DNA from: Streptomyces katrae
GTDB taxonomy: Bacteria; Actinomycetota; Actinomycetes; Streptomycetales; Streptomycetaceae
Assembly (NCBI RefSeq): GCF_002028425.1
Contig: NZ_CP020042.1
Coordinates: 7,353,560-7,417,559, forward strand
Length of the DNA: 64,000 nucleotides
Direction: 5' to 3'
A program made the translations under genes and the position numbers. Each line of letters opens with the position of its first letter. Position 1 is the first letter of the stretch. This document shows positions 8,303 to 17,344 of the stretch, in pieces. Under the pieces are notes generated by a model. It saw only the letters and a program-made list of their open reading frames with translations, did not search any database and was not told the origin of the DNA.

Positions 8303-11300
8303 GTGTTGCGCATACGAGTGCTGGGCCCCCTGGAAGCCGAGTCGGAAGGCAGGCCCGTCCCCCTGGGAGCCCCCCGGCAGCGGGCCGTGCTCGCCGGGCT
8401 GCTCGCCGCCCGGGGCGCGGTGGTCTCGGTCGACCGGCTCGCCGAGGATCTGTGGCGCGGCACTCCGCCCGCGAAGGCCACCGCCTCCCTGCACGCCTAC
8501 GTGTCCAACCTGCGCCGCCTCCTGGAACCGGAGCGGCCGCCGCGCGCCCCCGCCGGTGTGCTCGTCACCTGTGCGCCGGGATACGCCCTCCGGCTGCCGG
8601 ACGAGGCCGTGGACGCCTGGCACTTCGAATCCCGGCTGGAGCAGGCCCGGCGGGCCGCCGCCCCCCGCTCCCGGGAGCTGCTGGCCGAGGCGCTGTCCTG
8701 GTGGCGGGGCCCGGCCTTCCAGGAACACGCCGACGAGGAATGGGCCGCACCCGAAGCAGCCCGGCTGACCGCCCTGTTGGCGGACGCCCGCGAGCTCGCC
8801 GTCGCGGCCGACTTGCGCGCCGGGCCCCCGGCCGAGGCCGCGCGGGCTGCCGCCGCCCTCGTCGAGGCGGAGCCGCTGCGCGAGGAGGGATGGCGGCTGC
8901 TCGCGCTCGCGCACTGGGCCTGCGGGCGCCAGGCGGAAGCGCTGGCCGTGCTGCGCCGCGCGCGGGCCGTGCTACGGGAGGAGCTGGGCTGCGATCCGTC
9001 GCCCGTCCTGACCGGTGTCGAGCAAGCCCTCCTGGAGCAGCGCCTGGACGTCCTGCGCGCCGGAACGTCACCGGGCACCGACCCGTCCGGCGGCCTCGAC
9101 GAGTCGCACGCGGCCGGTGTGCCCGTAGCTGCTGCCGAGGTCCGGACGCCGCCGCCGGGGACGGCCGGGGCCGAGGCCGCGCGGCCGTTCCTCGGGCGGG
9201 CCCGGGAATTGCGCACCGCCGAGGCCGCCGCCCGCGCCGCGCGTGCGGGCGGAGGGCTGATGCTGGTCACCGGAGAGGCGGGGGCCGGGAAGTCGGCCTT
9301 CCTCGCCCGGTTCGCCGACCGGCTGGCCGGTGACGGCTGGACGGTGGTGGTCGGACGCTGCCCCGAATACGAAGGGGCGCCCCCGGCCTGGGCCTGGGTC
9401 GAGGCACTCGGCGCACTGGCCCGCCAGGCACCCGCCGCCCCGGCCGAACTGGCGGTCCTGCTGCACGAACCGGACGCGGCACCCGCCGCCACCCGGGACG
9501 AGGCCACGGCCGGCCGCTTCCGCATGCACCGGGCGTTCGCCGCCTGGCTCTCCGCCGCGGCCGACGGCAGGCCGCTCGCCGTGTTCCTGGAGGACCTGCA
9601 CCGGGCCGACGGGGAGACGCTGGCACTGCTGGAGGCAGCCGCCGCGGTCACCGGCGTGCCGCTCCTCACCGTCGGCTGCTACCGCCCGGCGGAGGCCGGC
9701 GACCGGCTGGCGAAGACCCTCGCCCAGCTCGCCCCTCGGACCCCGCACCGGATCGCGCTGGGCGGGCTTCCGGCCGACGCCGTCGCCACCGTCGTCGCCG
9801 CGGTCTGCCGCACCCCCGCTTCGCCGGACACCGTGGCCGCGATCGCCGCGCGCACCGGCGGCAACCCGTTCTACGTGTGGGAGAGCGCCCGTCTCCTGGA
9901 CAGCGAAGGCGCCCTGGTCGCCCTGTCCGAGGTCCCCCAGGGCGTCCGGGACGTCCTGCGCCGGCGGCTGGCCCTGCTGCCCGACGCCGCGCTCGCCGCC
10001 CTGCGCCTGGTGGCCGTCATGGGCGCGGACACGGACGTGGCGCTGCTGGTGGAGGCGGCCGACACGGACGAGGAATCGGTCCTCGAAGGGCTCGACGCCG
10101 CGCTCGCCGCCGACCTGCTCACGGAGCCGGGCCCGGGCCGGGTCGGCTTCGTGCACGCCCTGGTACGCGACACCGTCTACACCGACCTGACCGGCGTGCG
10201 CCGCGCCCGGCTGCACGACCGCGTCGCCGCGGTCCTGCGCCGCCACCGCCCCGACGACCTGGCGGCGCTGGCCCACCACTTCGCCCGCTCCGGCCGGTCC
10301 GTGAACGCCCCGCTCGCCGTGGACTACGCCCTGCGCGCGGCCGAGCAGGCGGAACGCCGGTACGCGCACGACGTGGCCGTCGGGCTGCTCGCGCAGGCAC
10401 TCGACGTGCACGCGGCGGCCACCGCCGACCCGTACGCCGACCCCGACTCGAGCATCGCCCTGCTGGTGCGCCTGCTCGGCGCCCAGGTCCGCGCCGGCGC
10501 CACCGACGCGGCGCGCCACACTCGGCAGCGGGCCGCGGACCTGGCGGTACGGGCCAACCGTGACGACCTGGTCGCCGCGGTCTACGGAGCGTGGACCGAG
10601 CCCTCGCCCTGGCGCACCCGGCTGGAAGGGCTCTTCGACCGGACGGCGCTGGCCCGGCTGGAGCGGCTCGCCGGGGACCGGGCGCTGGACGAGGCGACCC
10701 GGGCCCGGGTGCTCCAGGTGCTGGCGGACGCGGTGGCCGGCGAGGACGCCGCGCGCGCCCGTGAGGCGGCCGACGCGCAGCTGGCGCTCGCCGACTCCTC
10801 AGGGGAGCCCCGGCTGCTGGCCTCCGCCCTGATGACCTCGGCCAAGCTGCCGCCGCACGAACGGCAGGCCGGGGGGCGGGACCCCCTCGTCGCCCGGCTG
10901 CGCCTGCTCGCCGCCGAGCACGACCTGCCCGCGTACCGGTGGGTGTGCGAGCACCTGGACGCCATGACGGCCGCCACCCGCAACGACCCGGCGGGCGTCC
11001 GCCGTCACACGGGGGAGGGGCTGCACCTCGCCGACCGGTACGGCATGCTCTGGGCGCGCGGCATCAACGCCACCACCCGGGCCATGCTCGCCGCCGTCGA
11101 GGGACGGTTCACCGAGGCGGAGGAGCGTTACGCCCAGGCCGAAGAGCTGTTCCGGCGGGTGGGCGCGCACCACGCGAACGGTCCGCGCACGCTGGGCCTG
11201 TGGACGATCCGGTTCACCCAGGGGCGGACGGCGGACATCGCGCGCAGCGTCCGCGAGGTGCACGAGGCGGTCGGCGAGCCGGTGGCCGTGGCGCACGCCC

Positions 11301-11701
11301 TCCTCCTGGCCCGCCAGGGCCGACTGGACGAGGCCCGCGAGATCCGGTTCCCGGCCTTGCCGGTGACGGACCACCTGTACGGCATCGAACTGGACTACCG
11401 CAGCGAACTGGCCGTCCTGTGCGGGGACACCACCACGGCCGGCCTGTTGGCAGGGCATCTGCTGCCGCTCCAGGACCAGTTCGGGGGCGCGGCGGGCGCG
11501 GCCTACGCCACGCGGCCGCTCGCCCACCCGCTGGGGGACCTGTACCGCCTGCTCGGCGAGGAGGAGGCGGCGGCCGACGCGTACGCGCGCGCCGAACGCG
11601 TCGCGCTGGCCTGGAACTCCTCCCTGCACGCGGCATCCGCGCGCCGTGCCGCCGCGGAACTGGCCGCGGCACGGAGGCGACGCCGTATCTTCGTGCCCTG
11701 A
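8303..11701 (+). CDS. AfsR/SARP-type regulator with BTAD and ATPase domains
   Basis: The 1132-residue product begins LRIRVLGPLEAESEGRPV, a winged-helix (trans_reg_C/OmpR-like) domain, from GTG 8303; this start gives the usual family N-terminus. A bacterial transcriptional activator domain follows to about residue 240. The ATPase has Walker A GEAGAGKS at about 324-331 and Walker B VFLEDLH at about 427-433. The last 500 residues are helical, TPR-like, with no C-terminal LuxR helix-turn-helix. Proteins of this build activate secondary-metabolism or developmental genes by binding direct repeats. It is divergent from the hemerythrin-like gene and no biosynthetic cluster adjoins it, so the target is unknown. 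The long frame is intact. Confidence 0.92.
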   Translation: MLRIRVLGPLEAESEGRPVPLGAPRQRAVLAGLLAARGAVVSVDRLAEDLWRGTPPAKATASLHAYVSNLRRLLEPERPPRAPAGVLVTCAPGYALRLPDEAVDAWHFESRLEQARRAAAPRSRELLAEALSWWRGPAFQEHADEEWAAPEAARLTALLADARELAVAADLRAGPPAEAARAAAALVEAEPLREEGWRLLALAHWACGRQAEALAVLRRARAVLREELGCDPSPVLTGVEQALLEQRLDVLRAGTSPGTDPSGGLDESHAAGVPVAAAEVRTPPPGTAGAEAARPFLGRARELRTAEAAARAARAGGGLMLVTGEAGAGKSAFLARFADRLAGDGWTVVVGRCPEYEGAPPAWAWVEALGALARQAPAAPAELAVLLHEPDAAPAATRDEATAGRFRMHRAFAAWLSAAADGRPLAVFLEDLHRADGETLALLEAAAAVTGVPLLTVGCYRPAEAGDRLAKTLAQLAPRTPHRIALGGLPADAVATVVAAVCRTPASPDTVAAIAARTGGNPFYVWESARLLDSEGALVALSEVPQGVRDVLRRRLALLPDAALAALRLVAVMGADTDVALLVEAADTDEESVLEGLDAALAADLLTEPGPGRVGFVHALVRDTVYTDLTGVRRARLHDRVAAVLRRHRPDDLAALAHHFARSGRSVNAPLAVDYALRAAEQAERRYAHDVAVGLLAQALDVHAAATADPYADPDSSIALLVRLLGAQVRAGATDAARHTRQRAADLAVRANRDDLVAAVYGAWTEPSPWRTRLEGLFDRTALARLERLAGDRALDEATRARVLQVLADAVAGEDAARAREAADAQLALADSSGEPRLLASALMTSAKLPPHERQAGGRDPLVARLRLLAAEHDLPAYRWVCEHLDAMTAATRNDPAGVRRHTGEGLHLADRYGMLWARGINATTRAMLAAVEGRFTEAEERYAQAEELFRRVGAHHANGPRTLGLWTIRFTQGRTADIARSVREVHEAVGEPVAVAHALLLARQGRLDEAREIRFPALPVTDHLYGIELDYRSELAVLCGDTTTAGLLAGHLLPLQDQFGGAAGAAYATRPLAHPLGDLYRLLGEEEAAADAYARAERVALAWNSSLHAASARRAAAELAAARRRRRIFVP

Positions 11702-11779
11702 CGGGCCGGTGAATCTCAGGTGTCCTATTGAGGCGGCTGAGGTACTCGGCCCGATGAAGGTCGCCGAGTGTGCACGGCC
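11702..11779. other. short intergenic region
   Basis: Seventy-eight bases separate the regulator stop from the next decayed gene. No clear hairpin was seen. Confidence 0.4.
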
Positions 11780-12190
11780 TCACGCGAGCTTCTCGCCTAC
11801 CTGGAAGGTCGAAATCCATTGTCGCGGGGTGTCTCCTTCACCGCCTGCGATCACGGCATATGTGAGCCATGCCGTGGGACTGTTCTGCATCGCTGCCGAC
11901 GCCGTGCACGGCCCCCAGGTCACCTACGACGGACTCCCCCTGGTCGGGAGGGACATGGCGGAACCGGAGAGCGACGCAATCGCGTACGCCGAGGCGAATG
12001 ACGTGCAGTTCCGCATCACAGCCGAGGTTACGCGGCACCGGATGATCCCGGGATCGTCATGCGCGCGCAACCGGTCGGAGAGGCCCTCCGATCGCGTCCG
12101 CTGTTCATGGTCCCGCGCGACGGCGCGTGGACGGAACGTCGGGGTTGGTCAGCAGCAGATCGGCCTCCCTGGGCCATAGTGCTGCCATGG
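11780..12190 (+). pseudogene. hypothetical actinobacterial protein, frameshifted
   Basis: Two frames together resemble one conserved hypothetical protein. The first reads VSHAVGLFCIAADAVHGPQ, then TYDGLPLVGRDMAEPESDA (about 11858-12040). The second continues IVMRAQPVGEALRSRPLFMV to about 12165. A frameshift near 12050 separates them. No start with a ribosome site was found. The downstream sequence to 12650 becomes Pro/Ala-rich in all frames. Confidence 0.4.
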
Positions 12191-12330
12191 GGGTCGGGCT
12201 CAGGTTCCTGTGCGGACCGGGGACGTACCACGAGGGTGGGCACGACCCTTCGAGCGGCGGCACATTTGTCTCCTGCCGCCGGAGCCCGCGCGTGCCCTCT
12301 GACCTTGCTGACACCTGTCATCGCGGCCAC

Positions 12331-12370
12331 CGCCCACACACCCGCCCCACCGCCCACACACCCGCCCCAC
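12331..12370 (+). repeat. two tandem copies of a 20-bp unit
   Basis: The unit CGCCCACACACCCGCCCCAC occurs twice back to back and is followed by the first five bases of a third. It lies in a Pro/Ala-rich low-complexity stretch (about 12300-12560) that contains no gene I can support; fragments such as KTPVAKASAPAPAAAPAHAP suggest a decayed linker-type sequence. Confidence 0.8.
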
Positions 12371-12772
12371 CGCCAAGACGCCCGTCGCCAAGGCCTCCGC
12401 GCCTGCCCCGGCCGCCGCCCCGGCGCACGCCCCAGCCGCGCGGCCAGCCGACCCTCAGATCCCCGCCCCCACTTCCGCCCCCATTCCCGTCCGCGCTCCA
12501 GGGACGGCTCCGGCGCCCGCTCCGGGGCGGCTGCGGGCGCCGCTCCGGCCCCGGCCACCAGTGTTGTTCCCGCCGTCGTGCCGCCGGCAGGCGACGCCGA
12601 TCCGTGGGCGGTGCCCGCGCGCACGGACGCGAAGCGCGAGCCGGCCCTTCCTTCGTGGTCAGCCTTCGGGACGGATTTCCCCCGTTCGCCTGACCAGAGG
12701 ACGCCGGTGCGCGAAGGTCGTGGCAGACGGGCCCGCGGCCGGGCGGGCCCTGCCAGGCGGTGAAGGGGCGTT

Positions 12773-13384
12773 ATGGCCGGCGACAGGGGGACGTGGACGA
12801 CCGAGGAGTTCGGGACCTCCCACGAGGGCTGGGTCGGGGTCCTCCTGGCCGACGGGACCGTCCCCGCGCCCGCGCTCTTCGACACCGGTTCGGGCCCCGA
12901 TGTCCACCAGACATCTCACTGGTCCGTCTACGACGGCCGCTTCACGCACATCCCGCGCGCGGCCGCGCTCCGCGGAACCTGCTCGTGCGGATGGAGCGGC
13001 CCCGAACACCCCTTGGACTGGGACGCGATCGGCAGGCAGGATCTGGAGGACGCCGCCGACGAACAGGCGGACGCGTGCTGCCAGGAGTGGGACGAGCACA
13101 CGACCGCCGTCGAAGCGGCCACGATCCCGCTCCCCGAGTCCGTCACCCACCTCCTTGAGCAACTGCAAGCCGAGATCGGCAAGCTCGGCGACGACTCGCC
13201 CCTCGCCGCGGTCCGTGCGGTCCGCCGGCTGGAGGCCGCCGCCCGCGCGGCGGGGTACTGGGTCGCCCGCTCCGCCCAGCACGACGCCACCCCGGCGCAA
13301 GCTGCGACCGCGCTGGGCCTGACCGAGGCCGCCGCCCGCCGCGAACTCGCCCGGCTCGGACGCTGGAGCCCGTACCGGTCTTGA
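12773..13384 (+). CDS. hypothetical protein with C-terminal helix-turn-helix-like region, copy 1
   Basis: This 203-residue product starts at ATG 12773, preceded by GAAGGGGCG. Residues about 67-80 contain GTCSCGWSGPEHPLDW, a Cys-containing strand motif. Residues about 160-198 (TPAQAATALGLTEAAARREL) look like a helix-turn-helix. No known family was recognised. The copy at 43691-44302 differs at only five residues by eye (G6E, R88K and E104D approximately, plus the last two positions). It stands alone and is followed by a strong hairpin. A DNA-binding role is possible but unproven. Confidence 0.7.
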   Translation: MAGDRGTWTTEEFGTSHEGWVGVLLADGTVPAPALFDTGSGPDVHQTSHWSVYDGRFTHIPRAAALRGTCSCGWSGPEHPLDWDAIGRQDLEDAADEQADACCQEWDEHTTAVEAATIPLPESVTHLLEQLQAEIGKLGDDSPLAAVRAVRRLEAAARAAGYWVARSAQHDATPAQAATALGLTEAAARRELARLGRWSPYRS

Positions 13385-13420
13385 CGACCGCCGCTGAAGG
13401 AGCGGCGGTCGTCAAGACCG
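13376..13420 (+). terminator. perfect 20-bp stem-loop overlapping the stop codon
   Basis: CGGTCTTGACGACCGCCGCT (13376-13395) is followed by the loop GAAGG and then the exact 20-base complement (13401-13420). The TGA of the gene lies inside the left arm. In the second copy of this block the right arm is altered and the stem is imperfect. This is a likely intrinsic terminator. Confidence 0.8.
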
Positions 13421-13450
13421 TGCCCGGCGCCCTGCGCTATGGCGGCGGGG

Positions 13451-13735
13451 TCAGCGCAGCCGGAGGGTGACCTGGGCGCTGTTGATGCTGTCGTAGGTCA
13501 CCGAGAACGTCTTGCGGGTCCCGGAGCCGCACGCTTCGAACTCGTACGTCTTGCCTGTGCTGCTGGTCAGTCGGCCGAGGGGGGAGAGGATGCGGGAGTC
13601 GGGGCAGTCGGCCGCGTACCGCAGGAGTGCCTCGCGTTCGGCGGGGTCGACGGCCAGGCTCCACCGGTGCTCGGTCGCCACCCAATCGCCGAGGTAGCGG
13701 CAGTGCACCGCAGCGGCCAGCAGACCACGCTCCGC
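13451..13735 (-). pseudogene. C-terminal fragment of an HNH/DUF1524 (GmrSD-like) endonuclease family protein
   Basis: On the minus strand the frame reads AAAVHCRYLGDWVATEHRWS, then LAVDPAEREALLRYAADCPD. This matches the C-terminal part of secreted HNH proteins of the DUF1524 type, in which this region follows the catalytic His-containing motif. The upstream catalytic part is missing and the remaining frame has no supported start. The end (TFSVTYDSINSAQVTLRLR) is not typical. It is probably a remnant abutting the duplicated block. Confidence 0.45.
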
Positions 13736-13898
13736 CCTGCACTCCCTGATCACCCGACTGAGCCGCGACATCGACACCGTCACCGCCGGCTTCGGAGGCG
13801 GCGACTGAAGCCATGAACGCGCTGACCGCGCCCGGAAATACCGCGGGGTCGGGCGGGGTTGGACGTGGCACATTCGACAGCGACAACTGGAGCCTCAC

Positions 13899-14480
13899 GT
13901 GACCCGTTCGTTCCTCTTTCTCCTGGCCAGCGCCAGACCGGACGGCAACACCGAGCAGCTGGCTCGGACCGCAGCGGAACAGCTCCCGAGCGACACCGAA
14001 CAGCGGTGGCTGGACCTGGCACAACTGCCGCTGCCCGACTACGTCGACGCGCGGCACGCCGACGCGCCATGGCCGGAGCAGGAGAACGAGGAACTGCTGC
14101 GGCAGGCAACGCTCACCGCCACCGACATCGTGATCGCGTCGCCGCTGTACTGGTACTCGCTGTCTTCTTACGCCAAGCGCTACTTCGACTACTGGTCGAA
14201 GTGGCTGAGCACCCCGGACCCGGGTTTCAGGACGAAGATGGCGGGTCGCACGCTGTGGGGCGTGACGGCGATGGCGCATCGAGAGGAGATCGTCGCAGAA
14301 CCGCTGGTGCTCACCCTGCACCACACTGCCGCATACATGGGGATGCGCTTCGGCGGCGTGCTGCTCGGCAACGGCTCCCGGCCGGGGCAAGTACTCGACG
14401 ATAAGCGAGCCGCAATTCGCGCCAAGACCTTCTTCGCCGAGGAAGCGCCATTCGCCCGCTTCCCGTATGAGGAGGAGTGA
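13899..14480 (+). CDS. NADPH-dependent FMN reductase / flavodoxin-fold quinone reductase
   Basis: The 193-residue product starts at GTG 13899 with GGAG 9 bases upstream. The N-terminal LFLLASARPDGNTEQLAR is the FMN phosphate-binding loop of the flavodoxin-like reductases. TDIVIASPLYWYSLSSYAKR is the conserved P-L-Y-W-Y segment contacting flavin. The length matches the family. It should reduce quinones or related electrophiles in the cytoplasm with NAD(P)H. It stands alone. Confidence 0.85.
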   Translation: MTRSFLFLLASARPDGNTEQLARTAAEQLPSDTEQRWLDLAQLPLPDYVDARHADAPWPEQENEELLRQATLTATDIVIASPLYWYSLSSYAKRYFDYWSKWLSTPDPGFRTKMAGRTLWGVTAMAHREEIVAEPLVLTLHHTAAYMGMRFGGVLLGNGSRPGQVLDDKRAAIRAKTFFAEEAPFARFPYEEE

Positions 14481-14712
14481 CACGGCCGGCCGCCTCGGCT
14501 CTTTCGATGGTTCCTGGCATGGCCCGACCTTGCCGCAGGTCTGCTCACCTGCTGGGCCACGCCACCGGAGCGGCGTTGCGCCCTGACACCGACTACGTCA
14601 CAAGATCAGCGCCAGAGCCCGCCAGCCTCAACACCTCGAAAGGGCGTGGCTGAACCAGGCGCGAAGCGAGCGCAATGTCTCACGCTCGCCCCGCGCGGGC
14701 TGGCCGCCCCTA

Positions 14713-15030
14713 CTACACCCAGGCGACTCGTTCCACCGTGTCGTTGTAGCCCGCCGGCTCCTCGAGCTTCTCGCCGGCCTTCAGGATGCGCTCACCCTTG
14801 CCGATCAGCTTCGCGTCGCTGTCCGTGAGGTTCACCCATGATGAGACGTTCTTGGACATGCTGCGGCCGCCAGGAAGCGGCAACTGGCTGAGCTCCACGT
14901 TGAAGCCGGCTCCGATCCCGTACCCCGGGCCCTGGCAGTTGTAGTCCCGATACAGGCCCAGGGTCTTGGGCGGACACGGCGCACCCTCAGGGAGGATCTG
15001 GACTACGCCAGGGGGCAGATTGGTGCTCAT
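14713..15030 (-). CDS. peptidase inhibitor I36 / beta-gamma-crystallin-like protein
   Basis: The 105-residue product starts at ATG 15030 with GGAG 9-10 bases upstream. The central segment PPKTLGLYRDYNCQGPGYG and the spaced MSKNVSSWVNLTDS fit one beta-gamma-crystallin-type domain as in Streptomyces metalloprotease inhibitors (family I36). Those proteins are normally secreted, but no signal peptide is visible here, so it may act inside the cell or be a different crystallin-like protein. It stands alone. Confidence 0.55.
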   Translation of the reverse strand: MSTNLPPGVVQILPEGAPCPPKTLGLYRDYNCQGPGYGIGAGFNVELSQLPLPGGRSMSKNVSSWVNLTDSDAKLIGKGERILKAGEKLEEPAGYNDTVERVAWV

Positions 15031-15390
15031 GGCTCGCTCCGTTCTTCAGCTCCCGCCAGCCTTTCCGGCGGGGCTCGTGCCCACCAACGTTCCACACGAA
15101 GGCGGCGCGAACGGACCTGACACAGGGCTTGATCGTTCCTGCAATGGACATGACCACCCACATAGCCGAGTACGTGCGCTCGGCCGTACCCAGCGTCCTC
15201 CCCCGCGAGCGCATCGCCCGGCCATCAACAAAGGCCGAGTGGTGGAAATCCACACGCGGGCACGACACCTGTCGCGAAATCCCATCGGCCATCTCCTCCA
15301 TCCGACCAGGCCTGATTCGACAGCAGCACGCTGCTACGGATCAGTAGCCATACAGAAAGGTGTGTTCGAGACATACGACGCCGCGGTCGA
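15031..15390. other. intergenic region, no supported gene
   Basis: A short plus-strand frame (MDMTTHIAEYVRSAVPSVLP, from 15147) has reasonable codon use but no recognisable family and no clear ribosome site. Nothing else is seen. The upstream region of the inhibitor gene lies at the left end. Confidence 0.35.
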
Positions 15391-15645
15391 TTGGTGGGAG
15401 GCGTGGTCGGACGAGGAGGCCCCGGCGTTGCCGCCGCCGGCTCCGACCGCACGCCGCAGCCCGGCCCGCATAGCCTCGGCGACGCCCGTGCCGCAGATAT
15501 CTCCACGGCCGTGGGTGTGCTGCGGCGTGGGGAGCCGTTCACGCCTTCAGTCACCGACGGCGCCTGGCTGCACGTCACCACCGCCTCGGGCATCACGGGC
15601 TGGGTCGACGACGGTGACCTCCCCTCGACCACGGCCCTCGCCTGA
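15391..15645 (+). CDS. SH3-like domain fragment or small protein
   Basis: The C-terminal part (about residues 30-80) reads AVGVLRRGEPFTPSVTDGAW, then VTTASGITGWVDDGDL. This is the pattern of a bacterial SH3 domain, used in cell-wall-associated proteins. The N-terminal part is Pro/Gly-rich and begins without a signal peptide or clear ribosome site, so this may be a remnant of a longer secreted protein. Confidence 0.4.
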   Translation: MVGGVVGRGGPGVAAAGSDRTPQPGPHSLGDARAADISTAVGVLRRGEPFTPSVTDGAWLHVTTASGITGWVDDGDLPSTTALA

Positions 15646-15687
15646 ACTGACCCGCCCGTACGTTCCCTTCTTTCAGGAGCCCTCTTC

Positions 15688-16046
15688 GTGTCCGACATCC
15701 CCGACGTCTTCGACGGCGACGTGCTCGGCCTTTTCGCCGCCCGGATCGAGGCCCAGTTCGGCCTCGGCCTGAGCGAGCTGACCCTGGCCGTGCCCGCCGC
15801 CCCTCAGACTCATCCCGGTGCCACCCAGGCGGTCCACTGGTACGGGCTGCTCTCCCAGGCCCAGCAGGTGCTGGAGACTGCCGAGGACGCGCTGGTCGCG
15901 GCGCTGGAGACAGCGGTCGGGGATCAGCTGGACGATCCTTCGGCATGGACGACGTCCTGCCCGAGGAAGAGGCAGCCATCTTCCAGCACTACGGCCTCAC
16001 CTACCGGCCCGGTGCGGGCGGCGAGCGGCAGCTCGCCCGCCGCTGA
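15688..16046 (+). pseudogene. small hypothetical protein, frameshifted near the C-terminus
   Basis: GTG 15688 opens SDIPDVFDGDVLGLFAARIE and continues to VGDQLDDPS. The natural continuation MDDVLPEEEAAIFQHYGLTY, then RPGAGGERQLARR, is in another frame and ends at 16046, so one base appears lost near 15941. In the unshifted frame the read-through would run into the next gene. No function is recognised. It heads a run of small stress/membrane genes. Confidence 0.5.
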
Positions 16047-16077
16047 GCCCTCACTCGCCCGAGGAGGTGTCCACGTC

Positions 16078-16245
16078 GTGAAGGCCTTCTTGATCCTGGT
16101 CATCGTGGCGATGGTGCTGGGCATCATCGGCGCTGTCGCCGAAGGCATGCTCTACCTGCTGGTCATCGGCATCCTGGTCTTCGTGGCGGCCCTGGTGTAC
16201 CTGGGCATGCACGGGCGCCGCTCCGGACGCCGCCACCTCCGCTGA
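16078..16245 (+). CDS. small two-helix membrane protein
   Basis: This 55-residue product starts at GTG 16078 with GAGGAGG upstream. Two hydrophobic helices (AFLILVIVAMVLGIIGAVAE and MLYLLVIGILVFVAALVYLG) are followed by a basic tail, GRRSGRRHLR, predicting cytoplasmic-side Arg. The GAxxxGMLYLL core is shared with the minus-strand gene at 16847-17013, so these are paralogues. Proteins of this kind accompany Streptomyces stress genes; their role is unknown. Confidence 0.7.
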   Translation: MKAFLILVIVAMVLGIIGAVAEGMLYLLVIGILVFVAALVYLGMHGRRSGRRHLR

Positions 16246-16366
16246 GAACGCTGGGTGACCTTTTGTACCCGGCCTGTGCTGCGGGGATAGCGGTGGGTGA
16301 CCGTGCGGCATGCGGGGGCGGGGGTGCTGTTTCGGTGGTGGCATCCGCTCTCCCCAGGTCCCAGGA

Positions 16367-16615
16367 GTGATCACGAGTGTTGCAGGCGAGTCCGGGAGCC
16401 GTGCACAGCAGATGCGTGACCAGGCGGAGAAGATCGAGCAGGCCGCGGCGCGTGCCACCGGCCCGGCGGAACGCCGGCGGCTGAAGGACAAGGCCCGCCG
16501 GATCTTGGACCAGAGCAAGAAGGAGAGCGAGCGGGGCAGCGGGGACATCGAACCCCATATGACGGCCCTGCACATGTACCGGCCGGTGGCTGCCCGCGCG
16601 ATCCTTTCTGCGTGA
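16367..16615 (+). CDS. DUF6381-type small protein
   Basis: The conserved part reads SVAGESGSRAQQMRDQAEKI, then RRLKDKARRILDQSKKESER and SGDIEP: a short, highly charged helical protein of a family seen only in actinomycetes. Family members begin M-S-V-A-G-E. Here the expected ATG position is ACG (16373), correctly spaced from AGGAG, so the nearest usable start is the in-frame GTG at 16367. The C-terminus (HMTALHMYRPVAARAIL) looks extended, possibly by a shift after GDIEP. Function is unknown; it sits within a stress-type cluster. Confidence 0.6.
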   Translation: MITSVAGESGSRAQQMRDQAEKIEQAAARATGPAERRRLKDKARRILDQSKKESERGSGDIEPHMTALHMYRPVAARAILSA

Positions 16616-16846
16616 GGCAGATGCCGGCCGGTGTTTTGCGTCCAGCGCTCACAGCGGCCGGCCGGTAGTCGCCGCGGTCTGGGCCGGTGGTCAGGCGCTG
16701 AGCAGGCGAAGAAGGATCGGTATTGGCGCAGGGCCAGGCGCTGGTCCAGGATTCGGGGCCTGGTCGGGGCTGTCGACTGGTGGCGGTCAGCGTGCCGGAC
16801 AACGACCGAGGTCGGGGCAGCGGTGGCGGAAACAGTGGTGGGCGGG

Positions 16847-17013
16847 TCAGTGGGCCGGGCGACGGCGCCGTAGTACCGATCTCACGGCGAGGTAGAGGAC
16901 GTCGACGATGAGCAGGAGCACGCCGGCGGAGAGCGGTACAGCATGCCGTCGACGGTCGCGCCGATGATGATCAGCACGATCGCGGCGATCAGCAGGAGGT
17001 AGAAGAGGGCCAT
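16847..17013 (-). pseudogene. small two-helix membrane protein, frameshifted paralogue
   Basis: ATG 17013 opens MALFYLLLIAAIVLIIIGAT, then VDGMLY. Unshifted, the frame turns into Ser/Cys/Pro sequence and stops at 16882. With one base added after GMLY it continues LLSAGVLLLIVDVLYLAVRS and ends RRRRPAH at 16847. That gives the same two-helix plan as the gene at 16078-16245, on the opposite strand. Confidence 0.6.
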
Positions 17014-17147
17014 GGTGTGATGCCTCGGTTCGCGGTTGCGAGTGCCCCAGGCGCGGCAGGCTGGTCGTGGCGGCCGTGCTGTATGCGTCCTCGGCGGCGG
17101 GGGTCGTGCGGAAACGGGGGTCGTTCCCCGCACGGGGTCAGGGGTGG

Positions 17148-17225
17148 CTACCAGTAGTGCCGTCGTCCGCCGACATTGTGTCCGACGGATCCTAGGATCC
17201 ACAGGATGATGCCGAGGACGATCAT
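17148..17225 (-). CDS. very short DUF6131-like membrane peptide, internally shortened
   Basis: ATG 17225 encodes 25 residues: MIVLGIILWILGSVG, then HNVGGRRHYW. DUF6131 proteins are about 50 residues with two hydrophobic stretches and end in GGRRHYW/Y. Here only one stretch is left, as if the middle were deleted. It could be a vestige or a single-helix micropeptide. Confidence 0.5.
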   Translation of the reverse strand: MIVLGIILWILGSVGHNVGGRRHYW

Positions 17226-17344
17226 GATGTGCGCCGATCTCACGGGATGACGCAAAGCCCCTGTTCCCAGTCTGGATCTGCCCTCTGCTGGTGGCTTCCC
17301 GGGCAGGACAGTCCTACCGTGGAGAGACACCTCTGGAGCGCGCC

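Larger units (their letters stand above)
12651..13430 (+). repeat. 780-bp duplicated block, copy 1
   Basis: The block from CTTCGTGGTCAGCC to CGTGCCCGGCGC recurs in the same orientation at 43567-44350. It includes the 5' region, a 203-residue gene and the 3' stem-loop. Neither end is bordered by a recognised insertion sequence or terminal repeat. Confidence 0.9.

Noticed and set aside
9068..10519. A 483-residue minus-strand frame inside the AfsR-like gene
   Set aside because: It is fully antisense to ATPase-domain coding sequence, has no start with a ribosome site and shows low-complexity Gly/Arg/Gln composition.
12059..12763. A 234-residue Pro/Arg-rich plus-strand frame
   Set aside because: Beyond the decayed gene end at about 12190 it is low-complexity with a tandem repeat, and other frames look equally plausible; no motif.
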